Assembly: GCA_900618425.1 (NCBI GenBank)
Contig: UZAN01040225.1
Location: forward strand, 1-64,000
Direction of reading: 5' to 3'
Source of the DNA: Echinostoma caproni
Lineage: Eukaryota > Platyhelminthes > Trematoda > Plagiorchiida > Echinostomatidae
Length of the DNA stretch: 64,000 bases
Shown here: positions 49,201-62,627 of the stretch, in pieces
Numbering within the stretch: position 1 is the first letter of the stretch
Layout of the letters: every line of letters begins with the position of its first letter
The notes under the pieces: generated by a model
What the model saw: the letters and a program-made list of their open reading frames with translations, nothing else
What the model was told of the DNA's origin: nothing
Database searches by the model: none
Position numbers and translations under genes: made by a program

Positions 49201-52200
49201 TTGACATTGAAGCTTTTCTGGCTCACATGAAACCAACAAAAGAAGTACTATAAAGTCTTGTCTTATCGAAAATTGATTCAAAATTTCTTTCCGTGTTTTT
49301 TTTCACCCGTAGTTCCTTCTTCTATCATAGTATTTATTTGTACTTAGCAAATGATATTTTCAACCGTAATTGTATCAGCGGGCAAAAATAAAAAGCAAAC
49401 AAATCCTGCACATAAGCGAAAACAGTCGACAAACGGGTACTGTTCTCTCCACATTCGAGATCAGGTAACTTCGATTTTTCTTCGACACGCAATTAGTAAT
49501 CTGTCAAATAGTATTAGGCTTGATTTGCCTTCGCTGCTTTGCTATTCCTTCGACATATGTCAAAGTAAAAGATAGGATGCAGTTTGATGAACCGAAAATA
49601 AACAAGGGAAAATCGTACAAGTAAATGAGGTTAACAAAACACAACAATTCCTGATGTGATTATGTATGTCCCTTAACAGTAGTTGTGTGCAGATTCAGTT
49701 TTACGTTGATACCATTGAATGCAAGTTTATTTTAAGTAAACAGATATAAGTCATTAAACAGCATAAAACAGATGTTATTACACTAAACTGAAGCAAAATA
49801 CTTGGAAATTATTAGTAGTTATTATACATTTCAGAAAAGAAAAAGATTGTTCTTTGCTTTTCAAAAAATTATAAAAGCCGTTTTGTTTCATAATGAGAAT
49901 TTGCACGTTACGCAACGATTATCAAACGTTTTTGCTCAAGTAAACTGTGCTGTCCATAAACTACGGTGTTAACTATTACAACCTATGGGCGCACGATCCA
50001 AACCCCATCACCATCACCCAAAGTTAATGGTATAAAGCCTAACCTATTTCTGGTTCTGTACCATGTTTATTTCTTGCAAAGTCCGATCAGCTTGCTTCAT
50101 CTCGCCTCCTAGTGCCACATATTGCAGCTGTGAATAATTTTGGGCGGATTCATTTGATTTATTTTAAGCTAGATAGATTTATTAATTCTTGTTATATGTG
50201 TGTCCTATCTCAGTAAAATCTCAGTATTTCCTCATATCCACTACAAGAGGTTATCATTTGAATTTATTAAGGGTTTCATGTTTTCGCCAGTAATGGTTTG
50301 CATTTAATATTTATAGGATATACGGTTGGGGAAAAATTCCAGGCAGAAATTCACCAATACAGTGTTACGTAATTGGGGGACTCAGAGAGTTGAAGTTGGC
50401 TCTTGATAAACTGTGATCGACCTGGGGCCAAAACATTCCGGCTACAAACTCCTACTTTGTACATAATTCATATTTTTGAAACGAACATATTCAAACAAAG
50501 AACTATTCATGTGACAAGGAGTTTAATGAAAATCACTCACAATCGTTTTTTCACCCTCACTAGATTCCCAGTCACCCGTAATTGCAGATAAATATTTATT
50601 CTGCGTTTTTGTTTCGGAGCTTCTATCGCATCAGGAAATGAAATTAGCTTGCTCAGTAGCGACAAGAACCCAGAATCAAGCTGTCTACAAACAAATGCAT
50701 CAGACGTATTACTTTTCTCGCCTGTAAATGAGCGTGAAAATGACCATTTTTCTAACCTTGTTTCACACTCACTTAACTAAATTAAGGCTGACGGAAAACA
50801 AATTAGGTAAATGAGCTCATCTGCATTAAAAATTGACAAATAAATCTTATCTTTTGGAAGCCCGTTGTCACTTCGTATGAATAAATGATTGAAACCAAGT
50901 GTATTCCGTTTTCAGATGAAAAGACGACTGTGTTTTAATTCCCATTGAAAGTTATCGGATTAAGTTTTCTAAATTCATCTAAATATTTTGTTACTGACAG
51001 TGACCAAAATAGTTCTTCTACAACGACAATAATTACTAGCTACTTTTTTCATCATTACGCAACAAAAACAGATCGATCGAGTAAATTTTGGGACTCTGTG
51101 AGGAACATTCCTGGCTAAAATACCCATGGACTATTTAGAAACACACTATTGTCAGCAGCTCCTGGGACAGTTATTAATGAGCGATACTTTATTGACAATT
51201 GAATCACGCTGCACACCCATGAACGAATTAGGCATTTTCATACTCAGTTGAACAATGTATCGAAAGGTGCAATTCTCAATAGAAATGGCACATAGCGAAC
51301 GCAAAGCCTTTCTGTACACCCAATTGAGCAGATACCAAGAGGACGCACCGATGACATTCATTCACCGTAAGCCACCTATTTTGCAAAATTTTTGCACTTT
51401 ACCAAGTTGATGTCTTGTTCATAAAGAATGGGACTTGTTCATACTTTATTCAATAGAAGAAAACCTTCTAAACTGAGAACTGAAATTTATCCGTGACAAT
51501 GGCAATCCAGTGTTTCTTATTGAGAAATAATTCAAGTCTATCACTCCGGTCTCCAGTGCAACAACTGTAGCCCACAAATATAGTTCTAGTTCAATAGCCT
51601 TTAAAGGTAATATATTTTGAGTAGTTACTAAACAGCTCTTGTTTATGACAAATTAACCGAACTTTCCATGCAACCAAATAAACCTTTATTTTGGAGAGCA
51701 AAAGTGTTTCTGTGGCAGCCATTAGGGACCCAGTGCCCCTAGTATCTTATGAAACTTCAACAACGTTTTCTAATGTACCTAACTAGGTGAGCCATTTTTT
51801 GGAAAACCAACCAAATTTGAGCACAGCCGCCAAATACGCTATCAAATGGCTTGAAAAGTCACAGACTGTATTCTCCTGGTGATACAACAAACCACAAAGC
51901 ATTTTTTATCACTTACCTTGAGCAATCTAAAGTAACTTGCGCATAAGCAAAGGGGTGATCATTTGACCGAGGAAACCTAGTCGCTCGCATGCAGCAATGG
52001 ACGGCCGTGAACCTGCTGCTGCTCTGATGATGAAACCAACTGATTTACTGGTTAGCCAATCCTAAGCATGATAATTGCCGTTCTCCCCTACACAAACTGG
52101 TAAATGATTCATTCAACGGCCATCACTTCCAGGTATCTAGTTGGACGTATGCAATGCCTCGTGTCATATCAAGCACCCAAAGAAACTGACTGTGTTGCAC

Positions 52201-53140
52201 CTTAATTCATCATATGAAAAATTCATCAGTTTATCAAAAGGTGACCTTAAAGACGTCAGGAACAGATTTATACAAGAAACCTATTACGTGCTAATGCTGG
52301 CCTTTCGCTACTACCAGTTCATAATCTGAAGTTTCGCATTCAAGGATCTATAGCTCATCCTAAGAATGATCTCAGCGACTGGGCAAACTCAATCCTCCTT
52401 AACCCAAAAGTCAAGGATGTGTTTACAAACCTGAGCCAGTAAAATCAAATAACAAGCCCAACAGACTGAGTTTAGTGAGCCATAGGCGAAGACGGATTGT
52501 CTGCAGGGGCTTGAAAACTCTACTATTTATTAATTTTTAGACATTACCCAGGTAATAAATATATGCGATTCATAACTTCCGACAAAGTTCATCGGAATGA
52601 ACGTTTTTGTTCAAGTAGTTGCTTGGCCTAAGGCTATCCCACACAAATTTAGATGTGCTTAAGTATTGTTTTATGAGCATGATCTCATTCATCATATTTG
52701 TTTAACCGCATACCTGATTCAATGAAGGCGTATTCCATTCTACCTATTCCAAAATCGTATCCAATTAGGAAAAAGTGGCGGTCAACCACCTGAAAGCTCA
52801 TCTACTGAAATAAAATAAAGCTATTCACGATGTAGTCTGACTGCATTTGAGAATCCAGTTTATTCTTAGTTCTATCAAGATGTCTAATTTGTTGAAAATA
52901 GATTGGACACAAGAACGTATTGTTTTAGGAATTTTATTGAATAATCCTTGCAGAATATGATGATGCTTTATTAATTATTCAAAATTCTGTGATCAATTTA
53001 AATAAATTTCTGAATAGTCCCCAATTCACGTCTAGTTCTCAGAATATTTCACTGCTCTCTGAACCTCTCACTGTGATTAAAATTTAAATCAGTTATTTGC
53101 ATCGCCATCAGAAGATTCGTCCTGAAATTAAACCAATGAA
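46250..53140. other. A+T-rich region, no recognised gene
   Basis: No transposon or RNA gene is seen. At 52141-52441 two overlapping + frames are open: one is 62 codons, and the other ends KVKDVFTNLSQ with a TAA at about 52441 and an AATAAA near 52555. The splice context is weak. Elsewhere, only short random frames occur. Confidence 0.4.
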
Positions 53141-53143
53141 CTG

Positions 53144-53159
53144 GTGTGTGTGTGTGTGT
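53144..53159. repeat. (GT)8 microsatellite
   Basis: Eight consecutive GT units. Confidence 0.9.
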
Positions 53160-53488
53160 ACGTTGGCACTTGTTAGACAGACAACTACCGAAAAGGTCAA
53201 ATTAATTCTTATGGATTAGAGGATTTGTCACGAGATCTCAACGAGCAACCCTCTATTCCATCGACTACTCCAAAACTTGTACCTTTTAGTCCCTGCACCT
53301 CTACCCCACCCAATTTATCACGAGGTGAACCATAGAAAAAATGTTGATGTGCTCTGTTTATTAGGTGAGATATTCGATAATCAATGTGCACATAGATCGT
53401 CTCGCTGGAGCAATATGGTACGTTAAACACAAACCGCATAGCAGGCAAACGCCCTTCCCAACGATTAACATTCAGTAGGAAGAGACAC

Positions 53489-53621
53489 CTATAGAGACTA
53501 CTGGAGGGGTGGTTTTCTTAATGCATTTATTGCCGTTCAATGCGTATGGGAACCAATAGTGAGGTGTGCATTGTACGCGACCACTCCATTGAATTCCTTT
53601 GACGAAACAATCTGATAATTG
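53489..53621 (-). CDS. Candidate internal exon (44 codons plus 1 base), unknown protein
   Basis: On the - strand a strong acceptor (TGATTCTCTTGTTTCAG|) precedes 133 bases that end at CTATAG|GTGTCT. The frame reads QLSDCFVKGIQWSGRVQC, then HYWFPYALNGNKCIKKTTPP. It is rich in Trp, Tyr and Cys, with G+C about 46 percent. It starts in phase 0 and ends in phase 1, which matches the phase-1 start of the candidate terminal exon at 11540-11652. A second frame over the same bases is open for about 31 codons, so the reading is not certain. No family is recognised. Confidence 0.37.
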
Positions 53622-53719
53622 CTGAAACAAGAGAATCACAAAGGTTTCAGGTGCAATAACAAACGCTATGGTTTCTCTGGTAAGACGCATTCAAAATGAT
53701 TAGGAATATTTCACTTTAT

Positions 53720-53980
53720 TTAATTACTTTTAACAACATTATAAATCAGATAAATGTTTTGGTCAGGGTCTAGAAAACATTTAACCGGGTTTTTAAGTTT
53801 CCTGGTAATTATGGCACTCATTGATAATTTTAGTTTACTCATAAATTTTATTCTACGCTGGCCACTTTGAATTTGCGTAGGTAGTATCCATTTTATTCCT
53901 TCTTCATTATCCGGATTTGTTATTATTCTTATGCCTAAACCCTCGGCATGCCAACACTTGTTCATGAGTTTTTCAACCTC
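53720..53980 (-). CDS. Candidate last exon or open frame (86 codons), unknown protein
   Basis: On the - strand ATGACAG|GAGGTT begins a frame of 86 codons closed by TAA at 53720-53722, which overlaps an AATAAA motif (53715-53720). The peptide is protein-like: KCWHAEGLGIRIITNPDNEE, WILPTQIQSGQRRIKFMSK, LKNPVKCFLDPDQNIYLIY. Near its end AAAA|GTAATT could be a donor. That would give an intron of about 110 bases to the exon at 53621, but the phases would not fit the preferred frame there. No family is recognised. The acceptor lacks a pyrimidine tract. Confidence 0.33.
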   Translation of the reverse strand, partial: EVEKLMNKCWHAEGLGIRIITNPDNEEGIKWILPTQIQSGQRRIKFMSKLKLSMSAIITRKLKNPVKCFLDPDQNIYLIYNVVKSN

Positions 53981-53999
53981 CTGTCATCGTTTTATTTTG

Positions 54000-56900
54000 T
54001 TGCTGAGGGGTCTTCGCAAACACGTCACTGTAAATGTGATGTCAGCTGAATTTAGCTTGTTATCACCTGCTAATTTAGTGAACTCAAAACTGGGAGATAC
54101 TTGACCTCCTCCAATCAATGGAGTATACCGCTCTCGCCAAATTTATCCCAGTTTATTTAGTTTACCGATGTTTACACCAATGTATTGTAGATATAAACAA
54201 ATATGAGCCCCAGACAATTGTATTCTCACAGGTTTTTACCCTCTGCTCAGTTAAACAGGGTCACACTATGCAAGTTGCAAGTTAACTTCCGAGCCTTTTA
54301 CATTGTAATGGAGGTGGTATGAAATGATAAACGGCTTCAACAGTTGACTGAACTGAAGCACTGTATATGGATAATAATTTTACTAACATTATGCTGACAA
54401 TTGGACCGCATGCACATTTTTACACTTTAACGTATTAAGATACAGGTCATTTCCGATGGATTTCTTGTGTCAGTTAATCAACCATTATTCCTTTAATGCA
54501 CAAGATTTCATATTGCTGGGTATGCATGTTAAAGACACAAACGCTGAGTCAAACAATTGCCTACGAAATCCTGTGTTCAATGAAGGATATACAAATACTA
54601 GAAGTTTGGGAAATCGCCGCAAGGCAATTAAGTGAGATATAAGTAAAACTCAACGGACTACCTTTAACTCGTGCATTTCTGAGTGCATAAAATTGGATTA
54701 GAAATCCTAACTGCACCCGACTTGGCCGATTTATTTTGCTCCCACAATGAGAAAAAGCCAAATGTGTTGATTTTCCAAACCTCGCTATCCTGGGTGTTTC
54801 CTTCATTACTTATTTTGCTAATCACTAACCATTTTGGAATATGTTTTTAGCTGCGCAGTTGGTTCTGTTCATGTATCCATATACCACTGCTAATGCTACG
54901 ATCCAAGGGCTGATGAATTTGGAAGGTGTTTTGAAGTTGGCGAAAGGTGACCTGGAACATGATCGGCTTCTTCAAGAAAACCCTGGCTGAGTGTATTATA
55001 AGTTCTTCCGATAGTAGATGATAGGTATTGCTTGAGGGTAGACCATATATGAAACGGAAAACTAAAGAAGACGTTCTCCCACTACCCTAGTGTTGGCATT
55101 TAAGACTTTGGCATGCAATTTTAGTTACTTTTCTACAAACCTTCAGGTCAACTGTTATTTGCAGGGGCAGAATTAAGCTTTTTTGGCTTTTTGTTGTATC
55201 AAAAAGTAAGCAAACTAATTACCTTTTATGGAGATTCTGAATTAGGCTTTTGAAAGGGAAGACAATGACCAAACCAGGATGACTGGTGGCGAATGCTCCA
55301 AGCCAATGGTCGCTTTCGNTAAATGTCCCATCAACTTAGCGGTTGTATAGATGATAACATGCGCTGCTTTTCATACGACGTCAACGAAAATATCCACTCA
55401 AACGGTAACTAGTAGGTTACCCCTTGCTAATTGGTCCACATTCCTGCCAAGCAAAACTGAATGTCTGATGTAAAAAAAATTGATTGTTTGAAAGTACAAT
55501 TTGCAGTAATAAATGGTCCAATTGATTCGTCCAAAATGAACATAGCTAATAAAATCCGTTTCACTTGGTGGTTAATGAGTCTATTCAGATCGACTCAACA
55601 CCCAAAATGCGTATTTCCTTTGCGGTAAAAGTGGTAAACAATAAAGCGTTAGCGCATTCCAAGGTATCCCAAAAGGTGCACAATGTTACACCACAAATCC
55701 GCTCAATTTATCTGCACAGAAGTCGTCATAAATCATCATACCGTATTTTCTAGGATTTAACTACTAGTCTGTTATCTACTTGGATATGTTCCTTTGAGAA
55801 AAATATGAAAATGATTCCTTAACAATTTTGAGATAACTTGGTTTCACTAAAAGACGGATTTGTTAAAATTTCGGACAAAATACTCCATCTTATTGATTGT
55901 ACCGACTTCGAAATACGAATGAAACAAATATTTGCTAAGTGCGTATGCATTTTTCGATCAGACTGTTTACTGGCTTTCTCCTGTAATAAAAATAATTGTT
56001 CAACGATGAGGAAATGTTTCTTTAAATGATAGTTTATATACTTAAACATTTACTTCTCATTCAACCAGAACTCCGGAGTTTTGTTTATCCGGTAGCATGG
56101 TTTGTCCTCGATGGTGTCTATCCCCTTTATGATCTGCTTTGCAGTGGTTTTGTCGATCCTAAGTTTCAGCTTTATCCTTTATACAACGTGATTCTGAGCT
56201 TCCGTTTTCTATCGATTCCACTTGATGTTCATATCGGTTATTTTATTTTATCTTCGGCACAAATTTAGCTCCTCATCCTGAGTGAGTTGTCAAATGCAGA
56301 TGTCAAATGAATATAGCAGGAGATTGATCGTCCGTCGGTCCAATAGGTATAAAGCATCGCATTGAAACTGTATCCATTTATTGCACGCACCTTCGGATGT
56401 TCGAGATCTACCATACGTTAGGTATCGGACCATGATTCGAATGAATAACAAGTAGAACTGAGAATACAAGAAAAATTCTGAGACCCTTGGGGCACGTGTT
56501 ATACATGTGGAAAATGTTGTTTTTAAGTAAAGATATGTAGATATATATCGTTTTGCTTGTTTTGTCTATATGCGTGTATTGATGCGATGCTGGCGGGTCT
56601 ATTGTAGAGTCCAGTGTACTCAGGTAGCCATTGAAGGTTAAAATATTTTGGATTTTCCTCACAACTACTAACGAGTAGTAATGCTGGATGCATTTTTCAC
56701 CGATTTTCCTGAGCGTTTTGAACTTCCTCATCACTTACAATACTAAATTCATCTGTTCAAACATATATACAAAAACCATCAAGCACAAATTTATCATCTA
56801 CAACAAATCATGACCATTAATTCTCTCGATATGAACTTGGAAATACAGTGGTCACACACAGGCCATTCAGGGTTAAAACCCTTCATTTACTACGTGCGAA

Positions 56901-59820
56901 GAGTTACCGATATAAACAGTAATTATTTAGAAGAAACCCATTCACCAGTAAGGAAAAGCATTTAGGAATACCTTTATAATGTATCCTGTATTTTTGCGGA
57001 AGGCTTTCTGATACTTTTTCAGAATCAACGCACTTTCGTGTTTCGCTTTTCATTGCCAAATATTTTTTTCTTGATATTTTCACTGGATTTCGTTTGCGCC
57101 GTCATTCACTCATAATGACCTCATTTCAACTATCTTACCGGGTAGGAGATATAAAAAATGTGCATCAAACAATTGAATTATTATTTCAATGCAATGCGTA
57201 AAACTGTGCAGTGAATGTAAATGTTCTTGTGACTAATTGGCGAATAAAAATGTGTTTTATAAATTCAGCTATTTAACTCTAATCAGCAGTCATTTGCTTG
57301 ACCGCCGTTGGTCACTGAAAAAAAAACATTGCAATTGTAGAAAAATGTGGTACATTTAATCAACGTTTCCCGAAACATGTACAGTTCATGGTGTAAATGA
57401 TTGCGTGAATTTGAATTAACCGTATCTAAGATATGACTACCTGTCAGTCACTTATGATTAGGCCCAAATACGCTTAACGCCTCGATCGTATTTCTCAGCT
57501 GTACTTGCATTTTCTGTCTGTACTATATACCGTGGAGAGGCTAAGATAATTTAATACAAGCAGAACACATAAGCGATAAATTAAAGCATTTTGCAAGGAT
57601 TGAATGGTTGGAGTGAGGAGGAATGGGAACAAATCGAGGTGGCCGAAAAATACTACATGCTATCTGATTGAATGCATGATATGCAAGTGGGTAATTTTAA
57701 CCCATCGTTCACTCACTGTACGTCGGGATTTCCTCAGTCAATATTGGTCACAAATCCTTATATGGATAATGCCTTAAAACAGCTAGCTACGTGGAAGGAT
57801 TTACGAATGATGTGTGCGGTGCTGCCAGTTGCATATTGCTTTAAACCAGAGATACAATTAGACATGCACAGCAACCAGTCAGTGAATCATCTTCATTTAA
57901 TTAATTGATTAAGCCTTTTGTTTTGTTTGAAATATTAAAAATCTTTTGAGGGTAGGCGATTTGGGTAAAATTGTCTCTTCATTCTGGTTAGAGCAATATC
58001 AGTCTTCTTATCAAATATTTGTGTCTTAAATTTCGTGTAACTACTATTGTTATTAATCTGTTTTCTTGATAGAATATCCGAACGCTCTTTGTCATGTCTA
58101 TTTTGTAGTATGAATCACGCATTTCATATGCAATCTAATTATCATCGCCCCGGATGTGAAACCCCGGGCGACATCCGCTTTATGTAGTTCTAACTTAAGA
58201 CTGATCACTACCATCAGCCTAAGTAGCCTGGGGCACAGAATCCAGAGTATCCGAATATCAGTTGTCAAAACCTTCATGAAGCATTAGAAACATCAATGAG
58301 ATATTATTTGCTCCGTAACAACACTGAGGGGATAAAAAGCTTACCGTTTCTCGTATATTTTATTTCCACCTTGCGCTTGTGTCATTTCTATAACCCATGA
58401 CATGAAGAAAAGTCTTCAACCATCGAATTTTTCCTTCATCCATCTATAAAGAGACAAAATGTGCTTCAAACCGCAATGAGACATGAAAGTCATTTAGCTC
58501 GCATGAAAAATTATTTGAATTGATAAAAAGAGATTTGTCTATTAAATGTATATTTACAAGGGATAAACTAGATCAAATGAATATTCTTTACGTTTCCATT
58601 ACCAACAACTAACGTAAACCCCATCAAGCCAAGCGAAAAAGAGTTCACTGTCATAGTTCGTTTTATTTATTTCCTAGTTAAATGGGTTTGGCCAAGTCAT
58701 CAGAACTGTCATTTTGTTTATTTGGATAAATGATGACCATAAATGTTGATTTGTGTGGTTGCCTATTTGGGGATGCAGAAAATGTGCATATAGAGTCTAC
58801 TCCTGTGTTACCCAACCCCAAATGCTTGTGAGCGCACACACACAAATATATATACACACTCAGAACACAACCGATTTCATCAAATATTTATGAACATAAT
58901 AAAGAAAAAGGGGCAGAATATCCATGAGGTTCGATTCGATAAAACCCCGCTTGCAATGCTCGTATTCTGATAGGCTTGTAAATAAGTAATAGTTTACAAG
59001 AAAATCGAGATAACCCCTTATACGTGATGCAAATCTACTGATTGTTTCTCTGGTAAAGCTTCCTAATGCGTGTTCATTAATTGAATGACTCCAATGAATC
59101 TTTCAGTGGGGTAAGGAGATCCCACGGAAGGAAAGAAGGAATTAATATATCAAACTCCCTATTGCAGTTCACGATTATACCAATTAATTTATTAGTATTT
59201 GGGCTTTAGACGTTTTTAATTTGTCGTCTTCTGATTGTCTAAATGATGGAGATTCTCCGTTTTTCAAAGATTCCTGAAAGATATAAACCTTTTGCTCAAT
59301 TGCAAATTGCCTTGGTTTCCGCGAAATTGCGAACATGTCAAATGCCGACAGTTGTCACCTGCATAGATTTTCCAAACATATTTAGAACCAATGTACAATT
59401 ATAATCAGCTTTGTAGCATATAACACATGTTGCATTGAATAAATGCAATAACGAATGATTGACCCATTTTGTTGCAGAATGAACTGTTGAGTAATAATGC
59501 TCTGAAAAACACTGAATGAATGGTGAACACAATGTTACACCAATGTCCATTTCCGTTTTGGGGTTCACGACCCAAATTATCAAGGAACCAGACTGAATTT
59601 CAGTAGATCGGTGCAGACTGTCATGTCGCGTATGTGAAGCCTCTTTCAGATGTTGTTTTCCTCAGTGAAACTGGCATTCCGGCCAAGACGTGTTTAAGGT
59701 TATAACAGTATAGAAAACTTTTGGAGTGCGACCTCACTTTGGGTACAATAAACACAGTTTCTCAACGCAGTGCAATGGACAAAATTTTTCAGAACAGTAG
59801 GTTAGTTGATATCCATCTAG
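54000..59820. other. A+T-rich region, no recognised gene
   Basis: No transposon protein, RNA gene or convincing exon. A single N lies at 55319. Short mixed CA/TA repeats lie near 58840-58860. Confidence 0.45.
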
Positions 59821-59825
59821 AAATG

Positions 59826-59844
59826 TATATATATATATATATAT
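59826..59844. repeat. (TA)n microsatellite
   Basis: About nine TA units. Confidence 0.9.
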
Positions 59845-60669
59845 CGAATTGGGGCACGGCGATTAGGTATTCAAACTTCAACTCAGCTAACTTTGGTCGA
59901 TCGAGCGATTTCGTTTCCCTCTGTTGTCTGCTGAACCTATTGCAATATCTAGCATTTTTTCTTTTGATCTATACTTCAACAACTATTGGTGTCAACGTAG
60001 GGCTTCATAGACTATAGTGATAAACTGAACTCGTGAATACCAGGAGAGGTCCCTTGCAGCAATCTCTAACAGCTGTGGAAGTTCTCTTATACAGGAGCAC
60101 TCCGAGGTTATTTGTCATAGTGCGAATTACAGTGCGATTGCTCAACCGACTTAGATATCACAGACTGGAATGATTGATCGTGTAGAGGATTTTCGGTAGG
60201 ATTCTGCTAGCACATAAATTAAAAATGAAAATAAAGTCCGTTCGAATGTCAGATCGCAAGGAGAGCAATCCATGTGCTGTTAATTTTGAAAAATAAACCA
60301 AATACTTTGAATTTCAATATAATGTTCTGTTAATTTATCGCATCATAGAAAAGGTCGGACATGATAAGCCTATAAAATGCAGGCATTTGTTAGAAAGTAT
60401 CCTAATCCTTTGCTTTACATATTGTTTTATAACTGCCGTTTTTGGAGCAGCTGCATGGGCATGGGCGAATATGAAGGCTTCTCACTTAGGTGAAGAACTT
60501 ATTATCGGATATGGTTAGAAAAACCTAACGTTACAGAGAAAAGGATATTACAATAATTGGAATGTTCAGTCATCCTATTCATAAACGTTTGTTTTCAATT
60601 TCATTTACCATACGACTTTACAAATATGCCAAACTTGATACTTCTAATCTTAAGTCCAGTTTACCAGGT

Positions 60670-60781
60670 TCACATCGAAATTCACATCACAGTTGTGGGT
60701 GACCATATCCTGGATCCCTCTATCACAGTCAAGTTTATTCCCACCTACATGCAGATATCAAAGATCGATATCCATTTATAA
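60670..60781 (+). CDS. Weak candidate terminal exon, unknown protein
   Basis: After the acceptor-like AGTCCAGTTTACCAG| a frame runs to TAA and reads VHIEIHITVVGDHILDPSIT and VKFIPTYMQ. G+C is above the flanks. No donor is needed if it is terminal. Chance is likely, and no family is recognised. Confidence 0.18.
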
Positions 60782-61551
60782 CTCGCTGATCTTACTTATT
60801 TCATTCGTAAACAATGTCTAACTGGCCAACCGAAAAAGTGTGCTCCCAAATGTGCACAGTTGATGGGGCAACTCAGTAACAGATAATCGTTTGGAAAAAT
60901 GTAAAGCTCACATACATTTGTAAACACCAGAAAAAATAAGCTTGTCCCTTTTTTATGCATTATAAATTATTCACGACGGTAGAGGTATTTTTCATTAACT
61001 CGAGGCGTAACCAATTGAACTAAAACCTCTGTTTTGCTGCAAGATTAAAGGCAAATTTTACTTAGAAAATAATATAAAATGAAATAAATAAAATCCAGTG
61101 TTCTAACTAGTGACTTTTGTGCCGACTCCTTATAAACATAATTAGTAGCTGGTTAGTGCTCTTCGCTACGAACTTGTACATTACTTGTTACATTCTTCTC
61201 CCTTAGGTTGCTTGTTAACTGCACAATAATTCTCTTTGTCACAAAAATAATGGTTTACAATTTACTTTGACATCAATTGACCGTTTGTCATGAATGTGCT
61301 TCATGTTATCGTTAAGAAAGTATTACTTGATAAAAATTTATTTTGCCGTCATTTGTTTGTAATGACCGATAAAGAACAATGGACAGCTGTTTGACCCTGA
61401 TTGAGACAAGAAGTAGTTGTGTGTCTATACGGGACTCGAAACGCACAATTTCAAGTCGACAGCCAAAACTCGAGGCGTTGAGCGAGACAAACAGCATCTT
61501 AAAAGCGAAGCGAACAGACGTGCATGCCCTTTGTTTAGCTTATGGGAATAG

Positions 61552-61620
61552 GTTGACTGATTGGTTGGTTGGCGGATCGATTGATTGATTGTTGATTGTT
61601 TGATTGATTGGTTGATTGAT
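61552..61620. repeat. TTGA/TTGG tetranucleotide repeat
   Basis: About 70 bases of interrupted TTGG, TTGA and TGATTG units. Such repeats also occur as LINE 3' tails, but no LINE coding sequence is seen upstream. Confidence 0.85.
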
Positions 61621-62163
61621 AAGCTCTTCTAGATAGGCACTTGAAGTTTCCGAGATCTTTACAAGAATGCCGTTGGCGGTTTTAGGCTATAGAGAGAGGC
61701 AATAGTAAGGGTTCTAATAAAAATCAATGATAAAAGTGGTGGAAAAACTTTATTTTTTTTAGACTGCCCCCCATATTCTGCTTATTGCAGATGCACACTT
61801 TCTTTAAACACTAGCACCGAAATATCTACCATTTATAGTAGATGTTAAAGCGGTTTTATCACTATTCCTATTAAGTATAACTGAAATTCAACACAATAGA
61901 ATATTTTGCCTTGTAAGCTTTTCATTGCTTCAAATGTTAACGAATGGATATTTCTCAGCTGTTCTTGGCCCTATGATATTTCGATCTTTAAGCCATGGTA
62001 TTAAATTTTTATTTCCCTACAACTATTGGAAACTTTTGCTATATAATTAGCGTATCTATAACACATGACGAGAGAATTGTTCATTTTGAAATGTTCAATG
62101 TGTTTTCCTGTTATTGGTTGAATGGATTATCCCAAGTTTACTTTTTTATTTAAATACTAAACC

Positions 62164-62310
62164 TTTGAATAAAACTAGTAACACAATATGAGCAGAATTG
62201 ATATTGGTCATCAATTTCGCGTGCTCTCAGTCAGCTGTCTACGCACATTAAGTAGGGCAAATTTTATCATAAGAATACCATATATAGACATTTACAATTA
62301 CACGGGGTCA
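62164..62310. repeat. Left arm of 147-bp inverted repeat
   Basis: Its reverse complement occurs at 63243-63390. The core from ACACAATATGAGCAG to TCTACGCACATTAA is identical in both arms. On the - strand this arm is the 3' terminus of PLE copy C. Confidence 0.95.
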
Positions 62311-62396
62311 GACAGAAGGCACTGGGTGGTTGAGTCATTACCAAAGTCATTTGGGTATGGGTAAAAGAGGAGAAGGAGAATGTCAGCATAGAAACA

Positions 62397-62549
62397 GTTA
62401 CGTAATGCAAAACGATTAGCATTGGTGGAAAGAGAGTTGGAAATGGTTACGTAATACGAAAAAGATACAACCAGAAATGAATTCGAATAGACGCAGTTAA
62501 CCGAGTAAAAATATTGTTCAATTAAGTAGGTCAAAGAGAGTTACGTAAT
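62397..62549. repeat. Three copies of GTTACGTAAT in the PLE 3' UTR
   Basis: The exact 10-mer occurs at 62397-62406, 62446-62455 and 62540-62549. Its core TTACGTAA is a perfect palindrome and matches the consensus bound by PAR/E4BP4-type bZIP factors. Only one other copy was noticed in the window (50364-50373). It may be a regulatory cluster or an internal element repeat. Confidence 0.6.
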
Positions 62550-62627
62550 AAGAAAATGAGAAGAGCGAAGTGTCAACGATGATGTAAGAGAACGGTTGAG
62601 ATGATGGGAAGGAAAGGGGAAGGGGAA

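Noticed and set aside
58930..58945. GGTTCGATTCG, similar to a tRNA B box
   Set aside because: No A box, acceptor stem or cloverleaf can be drawn around it.
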